Positions 51,210 to 59,896 of a stretch of 64,000 nucleotides of DNA are shown here, piece by piece; the stretch's first letter is position 1; each line of letters begins with the position of its first letter. The DNA lies in the NCBI RefSeq assembly GCF_965228805.1, contig NZ_CBDDIE010000001.1, forward strand, positions 62,001-126,000, read 5' to 3'. The notes below the pieces were generated by a model. It was not told the DNA's origin and made no database searches. It saw only the letters and a program-made list of their open reading frames with translations. Made by a program: the position numbers and the translations under genes. This DNA is from JASBTN01 sp965228805 (lineage in GTDB: Bacteria > Pseudomonadota > Alphaproteobacteria > Rhodobacterales > Rhodobacteraceae).

Positions 51210-53657
51210 TTACGCCGGGGTCAGCTGGGCCGTCTGGTCAGTGCCGCGCAGGCGGGCACCGGAGGGGTCAAAAGGCGCCTCGGCCAGGATGCGGGCCCTG
51301 TGGGGTTTGCCCAGCACCATGATCTCGACCGTATCGCCCGGCTGCGCCGCCTTCGGGTCGCGAAAGCCCACCGCCAGCGACTTGCCGACCGAATAGCCAT
51401 AGGCGCCGGAGGTCACGCGGCCGACGGGGGTGCCACCCTCGGCAAAGATCGGCTCGCCGCCGGTGGCGTCGGCATCTTCGGTGACATCCAGTTCAAACAG
51501 CGCCAGCACCTCGCGCGGGTCGTTGTCCTTGACGGCCAGGTAGGCCTCCTTGTGCAGGAAATCCTTGTCGAGCTTGATCAGACCGTCCAGCCCCAGCTCC
51601 TGCGGCCAGTATTCCTGGCTGTATTCGCGACCCCAGGAGCCATAGCCTTTCTCGATCCTGAGCGACCCCAGCGCACGGCCCCCAACAGGCCCGCCGCCCT
51701 GGGCCTTGGCCGCATCAATCAGCGCGGTGTAGAGCGTGACCTGGTCGGCCTCGGCACAGTGCAGCTCCCACCCCAGGTCGCCGGTAAAGCTGACGCGGAT
51801 GGCGGTGCAATCCACCCCCGCGACGGTGATCTTCTGCGAGCGCATGAAGCGGAACGCCTCGTTCGACAGGTCGGCGTCCGTGAGTGTGGCCAATGCGGCG
51901 CGGGATTTCGGCCCGGCGATGTTGAACCCGGCGATCTTGTCGGTGGCAATCTCCAGCGTCGTGCCCTCGGGCAGGTCGACCATCTGGAAGAAGCGCTGGT
52001 GATAGCGTTCGGCCATGCCCGAGCCGATCATCATGTATTCGTCATCCGCCAGCTTGGTGATGGTGAAATCCCCCGCAACCCCGCCGCGCACGGAGATGAG
52101 CGGCGTCAGGCAGGAGCGGCCAATGACGGTGGGCACACGGTTCGCGACCAGTTTGTCGAGCCAGTCATAAGCGCCCGGCCCCTTCACCACGTAATTGGCG
52201 AAGTTGGAGATATCGATCACGCCCACGGCCTCGCGCAGCATGTTCACTTCGCGGCCCACCGGGTCGAACCAGTTCTGGCGGGTGAAACCGATGGTTTCCT
52301 CGGTGCCCGGCGCGTCCGCGAACCAGAGCGGGTGTTCCCAGCCGCAGTTCAGGCCGAAGACCGCGCCCATGTCCTTTTGCATCTCATAGGCCGGGCGCAC
52401 GCGGGCGGGGCGGCCTGCGCTGCGTTCCTCGTTGGGGAAGTGGATCTTGAAGCGGTGGACATAGCTGTCCTTGACCCGCGCCTTGGTGAATGCCTTGTCG
52501 GCCCAGTCGCCGAAACGGGCGAGATCCCAGGCGAACATGTCGTATTGCGGCTCGCCTTCGATCATCCATTGCGCGGCCAGAAGGCCCAGGCCACCGGATT
52601 GCGAGAAGCCCGGGATCAGCCCGCCGATCAGGAAGTAGTTCTTCAACTCCGGCACCGGACCCCAGAGCATGTTGGAGTCGGGCGACCAGATCATCGGCCC
52701 GTTGATCACGCGTTTGACGCCCGCCGTGGCGGCGACCGGCACACGTTCGGTGGCGCGGATGACGTTTTCCATGATCCGGTCGAGGTCATCGGGGAAAAGG
52801 TCATGGGCGAAGTCGAGCGGCGTGCCGTCCTCGGCCCAGAACTTCATCTCCTTCTCATAGGCGCCGATCAAGAGCCCGTTGCCTTCCTGGCGGAAGTAAT
52901 ATTCGCCATCGCGGTCGGCGATGGAGGGCAGGCGGCGGCCCAGGTTGGCGACCTCGTCAATGGTTTCGGTGACGAAATACTGATGCTCGGTCGGCTGCAA
53001 CGGCAGGGTCAGACCCGCCATCGCGGCCACTTCACGCCCCCAGAGGCCCGCAGCATTGACCACCCATTGCGTGTGAATATCGCCCTTGGTGGTGCGCACG
53101 ATCCAGCTGCCGTCGGGCTGCTGTTCGGTGCCAATGACCGGGCAGAACCGTTCGATGGTGGCCCCCATGGCGCGGGCACCGGCGGCATAGGCATGGGGCA
53201 CGCCGGAGGGGTCCACATTGCCGCCATCGGGTTCGAACATGATGCAGCGCACGTCATCGAACTGCGCCAGCGGGTGCAGTTCTTGCGCCTGTTCGCGGCT
53301 GACTTCGTGGAAGTTCAGACCATAGAACCGCGCTTTCGCCTCCTGCAGGCGCAGCTGATGTTCGCGCTCTTCCGTTTGGGCCAGGTACAGGCTGCCGGGC
53401 TGGAACACGCCGCAGCTCTGGCCCGTCTCCTGCTCCAGCTCCTTGTAGAGGTTCATCGTATAGTGCTGGATGCGGGTGATGTTGTTGTTGTCATGCAGCC
53501 CGTGGATGTTCGCGGCGGCATGCCAGGTGGAGCCGGAGGTCAGCTCGTCCCGTTCCAACAGGATCGAATCCGTCCAGCCGAGTTTGGCCAGGTGATAGAG
53601 GATCGAGGTGCCGGCAAGCCCGCCACCGATCACAACGGCCTGTGCGTGGGTTTTCAT
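51210..53657 (-). CDS. Dimethylglycine dehydrogenase-like FAD/GcvT enzyme
   Basis: The 815-residue protein has an N-terminal DAO domain (AVVIGGGLAGTSILYHLAKLGW; SGSTWHAAANIHGLHD, in which the His is the covalent-FAD residue of mammalian DMGDH) and a C-terminal GcvT aminomethyltransferase domain (about 420-815, VIDISNFANYVVKGPGAYDWLDKL; VSFTGDLGWELHCAEADQV). It would demethylate dimethylglycine, sarcosine or a related N-methyl compound and pass the methyl to THF. It is followed by a class V aminotransferase gene in the same operon. Exact substrate is unproven, since roseobacters have many paralogues. Confidence 0.85.
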   Translation of the reverse strand: MKTHAQAVVIGGGLAGTSILYHLAKLGWTDSILLERDELTSGSTWHAAANIHGLHDNNNITRIQHYTMNLYKELEQETGQSCGVFQPGSLYLAQTEEREHQLRLQEAKARFYGLNFHEVSREQAQELHPLAQFDDVRCIMFEPDGGNVDPSGVPHAYAAGARAMGATIERFCPVIGTEQQPDGSWIVRTTKGDIHTQWVVNAAGLWGREVAAMAGLTLPLQPTEHQYFVTETIDEVANLGRRLPSIADRDGEYYFRQEGNGLLIGAYEKEMKFWAEDGTPLDFAHDLFPDDLDRIMENVIRATERVPVAATAGVKRVINGPMIWSPDSNMLWGPVPELKNYFLIGGLIPGFSQSGGLGLLAAQWMIEGEPQYDMFAWDLARFGDWADKAFTKARVKDSYVHRFKIHFPNEERSAGRPARVRPAYEMQKDMGAVFGLNCGWEHPLWFADAPGTEETIGFTRQNWFDPVGREVNMLREAVGVIDISNFANYVVKGPGAYDWLDKLVANRVPTVIGRSCLTPLISVRGGVAGDFTITKLADDEYMMIGSGMAERYHQRFFQMVDLPEGTTLEIATDKIAGFNIAGPKSRAALATLTDADLSNEAFRFMRSQKITVAGVDCTAIRVSFTGDLGWELHCAEADQVTLYTALIDAAKAQGGGPVGGRALGSLRIEKGYGSWGREYSQEYWPQELGLDGLIKLDKDFLHKEAYLAVKDNDPREVLALFELDVTEDADATGGEPIFAEGGTPVGRVTSGAYGYSVGKSLAVGFRDPKAAQPGDTVEIMVLGKPHRARILAEAPFDPSGARLRGTDQTAQLTPA

Positions 53658-53679
53658 GGTTCGTCCTTCCTGTCCCGCC

Positions 53680-54930
53680 TCAGGCGGCGATCTCTTTCAT
53701 GGCGGCGAGGAATTGGGCGACCTCGCCTGTGGAATTATAGTGGCACATGGAGACACGTACACAGCTGTCCAGCCCGAGAGGCGAGAGGATATTGCCGGAA
53801 TAGTGGTCCGCCTTGCGCAGATGGGTGCGGATGCCCTGATTGTTGAGCTGCTTGACCACATCCACCGAGGCTACGCTGTCCACCACCAGCGAGACCAGCC
53901 CCTCGCGCGCGGGGTTGTCCACACCGCCCAGGATGGTGACGCCGGGCAGTTCGGCCAGGCCCGGCAGGTTGCCGGTGCCGTGGATCATCGCGTCGGTCAG
54001 GGCCTTTTCCTGGGCGTGGATCGCTTCGCCCGCGGCCAGGAACTTGCCGCGTCGGTCGGTGGCGTCGCTGACCTGGCTGCCCAGCCATTCAAAGTAGCTC
54101 ACGACCTCGGACATGGTGGCATAGGCGCCGGTGTCACGCGTGCCCATCTCCCAATTCTCGGCGGGGCCATCGATCAGCGCGTTGTGTTCGACATGGGTCA
54201 GCCGGTCGGAAATCCAGGCCACGCCATAACCGTGGCGCGAGAAGACCTTGTAGGGCGAGATCACATAGCCGTCGACATCGTACTCGGTCAGGTCGATGCG
54301 CCCATGGGCCGCGTGCTGGATCCCGTCGACGATGATCAGACAATCGGGCGCAACCGCGCGGATCGCCTTGGACACGGCGCCCACGTCCACCCCCATGCCG
54401 GTGACCGGCGAGGTGTGCAGGATCGTCGCGACCTTGGTGTCGGGGGTGACGGCGGCGGCGTAAGCCTCGGCCGTCACGGTGCCGGTGGCGTCGTCATGGG
54501 GAATCAGAACGTGGCGCTGACCGGCGATGCGGGCCCAGCGGTCACAGGCGGATCGGGTGGCCGGGTGTTCCAGGGTCGATCCCAGAACCACGCCTTCGCC
54601 CGCTGCCAGACAAGCGTTCATGATCAGGCGAAACAGCAGCTCGGTGCCGCTTTCACCAACAAAGAACTGCCCGCCGGGGGCGTTCATGAACTCCGCCATG
54701 TCCGCCTTGGCCTTGTTGATCGTTGCCACAAGCGCGTGCGCCCCGGGGTTGTCGCGACCCTGGTTGTCAGGAATCGCGGCGTGGCGCGCGGAGCTGTCCA
54801 GCACCGCGTTCAGCGTCAGCGCGCCGCCTGCGTTTTCGAAGAAGATGCGCGGGCCCTGTTCGGGGCAATGGTCGACTTGGGCAAAACGGCTGCGGATGTC
54901 TTCCAGCAGGGCGTCGGTTATCTGGCTCAT
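53680..54930 (-). CDS. Class V aminotransferase-fold enzyme
   Basis: The 416-residue PLP enzyme is of the cysteine-desulfurase/isopenicillin-N-epimerase-like branch. The PLP Lys lies in YVISPYKVFSRHGYG, the cofactor Asp and His in IIVDGIQHAAHGRIDL, and TSPVTGMGVDV precedes them. The start at 54930 (MSQITDALLE) is preferred because the extension to 55083 is a hydrophobic, Pro-rich stretch crossing the divergent promoter. It is the first gene of the operon with the DMGDH-like gene (22-bp gap) and divergent from the GATase1-AraC gene. Confidence 0.8.
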   Translation of the reverse strand: MSQITDALLEDIRSRFAQVDHCPEQGPRIFFENAGGALTLNAVLDSSARHAAIPDNQGRDNPGAHALVATINKAKADMAEFMNAPGGQFFVGESGTELLFRLIMNACLAAGEGVVLGSTLEHPATRSACDRWARIAGQRHVLIPHDDATGTVTAEAYAAAVTPDTKVATILHTSPVTGMGVDVGAVSKAIRAVAPDCLIIVDGIQHAAHGRIDLTEYDVDGYVISPYKVFSRHGYGVAWISDRLTHVEHNALIDGPAENWEMGTRDTGAYATMSEVVSYFEWLGSQVSDATDRRGKFLAAGEAIHAQEKALTDAMIHGTGNLPGLAELPGVTILGGVDNPAREGLVSLVVDSVASVDVVKQLNNQGIRTHLRKADHYSGNILSPLGLDSCVRVSMCHYNSTGEVAQFLAAMKEIAA

Positions 54931-55093
54931 CGGTGTCCACTCTGATGACGATCGGGTTTCGATGGAGCCTAGGCCGCCCGCCCCAACAAGACATGCAAAA
55001 AAAAGCGGGGCAAAGGCCGCAAAAATCTTGTGCCACGGCGGCGCACGCGCGGGGTAGGGTCCAGCGACCAACCCCGAAGGCAAGGGCAGGGAT

Positions 55094-56125
55094 ATGGATC
55101 AGGGCACGGGACAGGGCACAAGTCCGCTGACATTCGTCTTCATCCTGGTGCCGGATTACAGCGCCCTGTCGCTGATATCCGCGCTGGAAACCCTGCGCGT
55201 GGCCAATCGCGGGCAGGAGCGGCCGCCTTTTGCCTGGCAGGTGCTCAGCGTGGATGGCGGGCCGGTGGCAAGCTCGCTTGGGGCCGAGATGCCGGTGGAC
55301 GGGCCGTTGCGTGATATTGGCCGACGCGAGATTCTGCTGTTGGTCAGCGGCGCGAATGTGCAAGCGCAGGCCAGCCCGACGCTGATGGCGTGGCTGAGGC
55401 GCCAGCACCGGCGCGGAGCCCAGATCGGCGGGCTCTGCACTGCCGCGCATCTGCTGGCGGAGGCCGGGTTGCTCAGGCGGGCCAAGGCGACGATCCACTG
55501 GGAAAACCGCCATGCGTTTCAGGAAAGCTTTCCCGATGTCGAGCTGAGCGACCAGGTGTTTTTGGCCGAAGGCGCGGTGTTTTCGACTGCGGGCGGCACG
55601 GCCTCGATCGACCTGATCCTGGATCTGATCGCACGGGAACAGGGGCAGGGGCTGGCGAACCTGGTGGCGGGGCGGCTGAACTATCACGACATCCGCTTCC
55701 TGCAACGCAGCGCACGGGTCAGCATGCCGGGGCGTATCGGCATTCGCCACGCCAAGCTGCGGCTGGTCCTGGACCTGATGGAGGCGCATCTGGAAGAGCC
55801 GGTCAGCCCCGCCGCGCTGGCTGATCATGCGGGCATCTCGGTGCGCCAGCTGGAGCGGCTCTTTCGCCGATACCTCGGCTGCCCGCCAAAACGGTTCTAC
55901 AACCAGCTGCGCCTGCAGCGGGCGCAGGACCTTCTGCTGCAATCGAAACTCAGCGTAACCGAGGTCAGCATCGCCTGCGGCTTCAACTCGATCACCCATT
56001 TCTCGAAACTGTTTCGCGAACGCTACGGGGTGTCGCCGACGCAGGTGCGCCGCGGGGTAAGCGCTCTCCCCCGCCTGTCCGGCGCTAACGGTGTCGCAAA
56101 CAGTTCACAAAACGCCGGAAATTGA
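55094..56125 (+). CDS. GATase1-AraC family regulator (GbdR/CdhR-like)
   Basis: The 343-residue regulator has an N-terminal DJ-1/PfpI-type ligand domain with LVSGANVQAQ, a Cys in IGGLCTAAHLLAEAGLL and a VFSTAGGTASIDLILDLI helix, then a C-terminal AraC HTH (EEPVSPAALADHAGISVRQLERLFRRYLGCPPKRFYNQLRL...SVTEVSIACGFNSITHFSKLFRERYG). This architecture is shared by GbdR (glycine betaine/dimethylglycine), CdhR (carnitine) and SouR (sarcosine), fitting the adjacent DMGDH-like operon. It is probably the activator of the divergent genes. Confidence 0.88.
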   Translation: MDQGTGQGTSPLTFVFILVPDYSALSLISALETLRVANRGQERPPFAWQVLSVDGGPVASSLGAEMPVDGPLRDIGRREILLLVSGANVQAQASPTLMAWLRRQHRRGAQIGGLCTAAHLLAEAGLLRRAKATIHWENRHAFQESFPDVELSDQVFLAEGAVFSTAGGTASIDLILDLIAREQGQGLANLVAGRLNYHDIRFLQRSARVSMPGRIGIRHAKLRLVLDLMEAHLEEPVSPAALADHAGISVRQLERLFRRYLGCPPKRFYNQLRLQRAQDLLLQSKLSVTEVSIACGFNSITHFSKLFRERYGVSPTQVRRGVSALPRLSGANGVANSSQNAGN

Positions 56126-56139
56126 TGCAGTAACCCTTT

Positions 56140-56155
56140 ACAGCGCGCTGTTTTT
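56140..56155 (+). terminator. Short palindrome and T5 after regulator gene
   Basis: ACAGCGCGCTGT followed by TTTT lies 14 bp after the regulator stop. The stem is at most four pairs with a CGCG loop, so it is a weak terminator candidate. Confidence 0.3.
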
Positions 56156-56211
56156 GCAGGCTCATTGGGATGCCGTCGCATTGCGACGTCCGCCAGCCAA
56201 GGACTGCCAGC

Positions 56212-58014
56212 GTGAAACCGACAAACACAACAAACCCCGAATATTTCCACAAGGTCGTCGATTGCCAATATGCCTGCCCGGCCCATACGCCGGTGCCCGC
56301 CTATATCCGTGCGATTGCGCAGGAGCGCTACTCCGACGCCTATATGATCAACTGGGAAAGCAACGTCTTTCCGGGCGTTTTGGGCCGCACCTGCGACCGG
56401 CCCTGCGAACCGGCCTGCAGGCGGGGCCGGGTTGAAGAAGAACCGGTCGCGATCTGCCGCCTGAAACGGGTGGCCGCCGACAACAAGGATGACATTCGCG
56501 ACCGTCTGCCCGGGGCAGGGGCCCCGAATGGCAAGAAGGTCGCGCTGATCGGCGGCGGCCCGGCCTCGCTGACCGTGGCGCGCGACCTGGCGCCGCTGGG
56601 GTATGAGCTGCACCTTTACGACGCGCAACCGAAGGGCGGCGGGTTCATGCGCTCGGAAATTCCCAGCTTCCGCCTGCCCGAAGAGGTGCTGGAGGAAGAG
56701 GTCGGGTACGTGCTGGACATGGGCATTCACACCCATTTCGACACTTATGTGGATAGCATGGCTGATGTGCTGGCCAAGGATTACGATGCGGTCTTCGTCG
56801 GCTGCGGCGCGCCCAGGGGCCGTGACCTGCCGAACCTGCCGGGCCGGGAAGAGGGCGCTAAGAACATCCATGTTGGGCTAGATTGGCTGGCAAATGTCGC
56901 CTTCAAACACACCGCCAAGATCGGCAAGAAGGTGATCGTGCTGGGCGGCGGCAACACGGCGATGGACTGCTGCCGCACCTCGCGCCGGTTGGGCGGGGAA
57001 GAGGTCAAGGTGATCGTGCGCTCGCCGTTCGAGGACATGAAGGCCTCGCCCTGGGAGAAAGAGGACGCGATCCACGAGGGCATCCCAATCCTGGACAACC
57101 ACGTGCCGCTGGAATTCGTGGTCAAGGACGGCAAGCTGATCGGCATGAAGTTCGACAAGGTCGAAGCGCAATATGACGCGGACGGGCGGCGCAAGCTGGT
57201 CTCGACCGGCGAAGAGCCCGTTTACGTGGAATGCGACGACGTTCTGATCGCCATCGGCCAGGAGAACGCCTTCCCGTGGATCGAGAAGGAAACAGGGATC
57301 CGCTTTACCTCCTGGGGCACGCCGATCATCAATGATGACGAGACCTTCCAGTCGACCAACAAGAAGGTCTTTTTCGGCGGCGACGCGGCCTTTGGCCCGG
57401 CCAATATCATCACCGCGGTGGCCCATGGCCACAAGGCGGCGGTGTCGATCGACCTTTATTGCAACGGGCAGGATCTGGAGGACCGGCCGCCGCCCAATGT
57501 GACCCTGATCAGCCAGAAAATGGGCATTCACGAGTGGAGTTACGATTCCATTCCGGTGGATGACAAACGCGAGGCGGTGCCGCTGGTGGCGCTGGAAAAG
57601 GCGCTGGGGGATCGTGACCTGGAGGTCGAGCTGGGCTTTGACCCGGAAACCGCCTTCGTGCAGGCCGAACGCTGCCTGAACTGCGACGCGCAGACGGTCT
57701 TTACCGCGCCCAATTGCATCGAATGCGACGCCTGCGCGGATATCTGTCCCACGAGCTGCATCAACTTCGTGGAGAACGCGCCCGAGGACGATCTGCGCCC
57801 GCGCCTGATGGTGCCCGCCGACAACCCGGAACAGGATCTTTACGTCTCGGATACGCTGAACACCGGCAAGGTGCTGGTCAAGGACGAGGACGTCTGCCTG
57901 CACTGCGGGCTCTGCGCCGAACGCTGTCCGACGGCGGCCTGGGACATGCAACTGTTCACGTATAACACCGCCAAGGCGGCCCCGGAGCTTGTGCCCGGAC
58001 TGGAGGCTCTGTGA
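56212..58014 (+). CDS. GltD-like FAD/NAD(P)H oxidoreductase with C-terminal 4Fe-4S domains
   Basis: The 600-residue redox protein has an N-terminal Fe-S Cys set like the glutamate synthase small subunit (VDCQYACPAHTPVPAY; TCDRPCEPACRRG), an FAD Rossmann motif VALIGGGPASLTVARDLA, an NADPH motif VIVLGGGNTAMDCCRTSRRLGG and C-terminal ferredoxin pairs CIECDACADICPTSC and CLHCGLCAERCP. I chose the GTG at 56212 (AAGGA nine bases upstream, VKPTNTTNPEYFHKVVD); an ATG at 56170 is open but has a poorer ribosome site. It should pass electrons between NAD(P)H and the downstream 2-oxoacid oxidoreductase. Confidence 0.85.
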   Translation: MKPTNTTNPEYFHKVVDCQYACPAHTPVPAYIRAIAQERYSDAYMINWESNVFPGVLGRTCDRPCEPACRRGRVEEEPVAICRLKRVAADNKDDIRDRLPGAGAPNGKKVALIGGGPASLTVARDLAPLGYELHLYDAQPKGGGFMRSEIPSFRLPEEVLEEEVGYVLDMGIHTHFDTYVDSMADVLAKDYDAVFVGCGAPRGRDLPNLPGREEGAKNIHVGLDWLANVAFKHTAKIGKKVIVLGGGNTAMDCCRTSRRLGGEEVKVIVRSPFEDMKASPWEKEDAIHEGIPILDNHVPLEFVVKDGKLIGMKFDKVEAQYDADGRRKLVSTGEEPVYVECDDVLIAIGQENAFPWIEKETGIRFTSWGTPIINDDETFQSTNKKVFFGGDAAFGPANIITAVAHGHKAAVSIDLYCNGQDLEDRPPPNVTLISQKMGIHEWSYDSIPVDDKREAVPLVALEKALGDRDLEVELGFDPETAFVQAERCLNCDAQTVFTAPNCIECDACADICPTSCINFVENAPEDDLRPRLMVPADNPEQDLYVSDTLNTGKVLVKDEDVCLHCGLCAERCPTAAWDMQLFTYNTAKAAPELVPGLEAL

Positions 58015-58015
58015 G

Positions 58016-59896
58016 ATGAAACAGATCGAAGGTATCAACGATTTCGTCGTCAAATTCGCGAACGTGAACGGCACCGGGTCGGCATCTGCCAACCACTTGT
58101 TTGCAAAGGCAATATTTCGCATGGGCATTCCGGTCTCCCCGCGCAATATCTTTCCGTCGAACATTCAGGGCTTGCCCACCTGGTACGAGGTGCGGGTGTC
58201 GAAAAACGGCTATCTGGGCCGGCGCGGCGGGGTTGATTTCATGGTCTCGGTCAACCCGCAGTCGATGGAAAAGGACATCGCGGCGGTCGAGCCGGGGGGC
58301 TATTTCCTCTATGACAACACCAAGCCCTTGGCGCCGCACCTGAAGCGTGACGACATCACCATGTTCGGCATTCCGCTGACGGAAATGTGCATGCGCGAAT
58401 ATGCCAATCCGCGCCTGCAGCAGCTGTTGAAGAACGTGGTCTATGTCGGCGCCATGGCGGCGCTGATCGACATTGATTTCCGGGTGCTGAAGGACCTCTT
58501 GAACGACCAGTTCAAGGGCAAGGAGAAGCTCATTTCCTCGAACGTGCATGCGCTTGAGATGGGGTATCAATACGCGACCGAGAACCTCCAATGCCCGCTG
58601 CCGATCCGGTTGGAGGCGGGGGTAAACCTGGCGCCGCATATCCTGGAAAGCGACCATATCCTGATGAACGGCAACACCGCCGCCGCCCTGGGCGCGATCT
58701 ATGGCGGGGCGACCGTGGCGGCCTGGTATCCGATCACGCCGTCGACCTCCGTGGTGGATGCCTTCGCGAAATACGCCGAACGCATGCGCATCGACGCGGG
58801 CACCGGCAAGAAGAACTTTGCCATCGTGCAGGCGGAGGATGAACTGGCCGCCATGGGCATGGTGGTCGGTGCCGGCTGGAACGGGGCGCGGGCCTTTACC
58901 GCGACCTCCGGGCCGGGGCTGTCGCTCATGTCGGAATTCCTGGGGCTGGCGTATTTCGCCGAACTGCCGGTGGTGCTGATCAACGTGCAGCGCTCGGGGC
59001 CTTCCACGGGCATGCCCACGCGCAGCCAGCAATCGGATGTGTTGGCGGCGGCCTATGCCAGCCACGGCGATACGAAACATGTGCTTCTGTTCCCCGCAAC
59101 CCCTTCGGAATGTTTCGAAATGTCGGCGCAGAGCTTCGATCTGGCCGAGCAGTTGCAGACCCCGGTGATCCTGATGACCGACCTGGACCTGGGCATGAAC
59201 GACTGGATGTCGCCGCCCTTGGAGTGGGACGACGCGACCGAGATGCAGCGCGGCAAGGTGCTGGACGCCGCCGGGCTGGACGCGGCCGAGCAATGGGGCC
59301 GCTACCTGGACGTGGACGGCGACGGGATCTGCTATCGCACCCTGCCGGGCACGCATCCGTCGAAGGGCGCGTTCTTCACGCGCGGGTCGTCCAAGAACGA
59401 GATGGCGGTCTATTCCGAAAGCGGCGAGGATTACGTGAAGAACGTGGATCGCCTCTTGCGCAAGTTCGAGACCGCCAAGGCCTATGTGCCCCGGCCCAAG
59501 ACACATCCGCCCATCGAGGTGAAAAAGCCCAAGACCAAGTTTAAGATCGGCGCGCTGTTCTTCGGCACCTCGGCCAGCCCGGCCTATGAGGCGGTCGAGA
59601 TGCTGGCAGAGGAGGGCTATCCCATTGATACGATGCGCATTCGCGCCTTCCCGTTCCACCAGGAGATGGACAAGTTCATCCATGACCACAACGTGGTGTT
59701 CGTGATCGAACAGAATCGCGACGGGCAGATGCGCCAGCTGATCATGAACGAATGCCAGATCGAGCCGGACAAGCTGATCTCGGTGCTTAACTACTCGGGC
59801 ACGCCGATCACGGCACGCCATATTGCGGGCAAGATCCGTGAAACCATCGGTACCAAAAAGGCCAAGGTTGTGCCTCTGAAGCGGGAGAAAGCCTGA
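58016..59896 (+). CDS. 2-oxoacid:acceptor oxidoreductase, gamma-alpha fusion subunit
   Basis: The 626-residue protein has an N-terminal gamma domain (about 1-195, FVVKFANVNGTGSASANHLFAKAIFRMG) fused to an alpha domain (about 210-580) with the hallmark YPITPST, EDELAAMGMVVGAGWNGARAFTATSGPGLSLMSE and the PTRSQQSD segment. These enzymes oxidatively decarboxylate 2-oxoacids with CoA, or run in reverse with ferredoxin. The start at 58016 lies 1 bp after the upstream stop, and the stop overlaps the beta-subunit ATG by one base. Confidence 0.88.
   Translation: MKQIEGINDFVVKFANVNGTGSASANHLFAKAIFRMGIPVSPRNIFPSNIQGLPTWYEVRVSKNGYLGRRGGVDFMVSVNPQSMEKDIAAVEPGGYFLYDNTKPLAPHLKRDDITMFGIPLTEMCMREYANPRLQQLLKNVVYVGAMAALIDIDFRVLKDLLNDQFKGKEKLISSNVHALEMGYQYATENLQCPLPIRLEAGVNLAPHILESDHILMNGNTAAALGAIYGGATVAAWYPITPSTSVVDAFAKYAERMRIDAGTGKKNFAIVQAEDELAAMGMVVGAGWNGARAFTATSGPGLSLMSEFLGLAYFAELPVVLINVQRSGPSTGMPTRSQQSDVLAAAYASHGDTKHVLLFPATPSECFEMSAQSFDLAEQLQTPVILMTDLDLGMNDWMSPPLEWDDATEMQRGKVLDAAGLDAAEQWGRYLDVDGDGICYRTLPGTHPSKGAFFTRGSSKNEMAVYSESGEDYVKNVDRLLRKFETAKAYVPRPKTHPPIEVKKPKTKFKIGALFFGTSASPAYEAVEMLAEEGYPIDTMRIRAFPFHQEMDKFIHDHNVVFVIEQNRDGQMRQLIMNECQIEPDKLISVLNYSGTPITARHIAGKIRETIGTKKAKVVPLKREKA

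Noticed and set aside
54931..55083. Longer start for the class V aminotransferase
   Set aside because: The extension is a hydrophobic, Pro-rich stretch that crosses the divergent promoter and lacks family similarity; MSQITDALLE at 54930 is a normal start.
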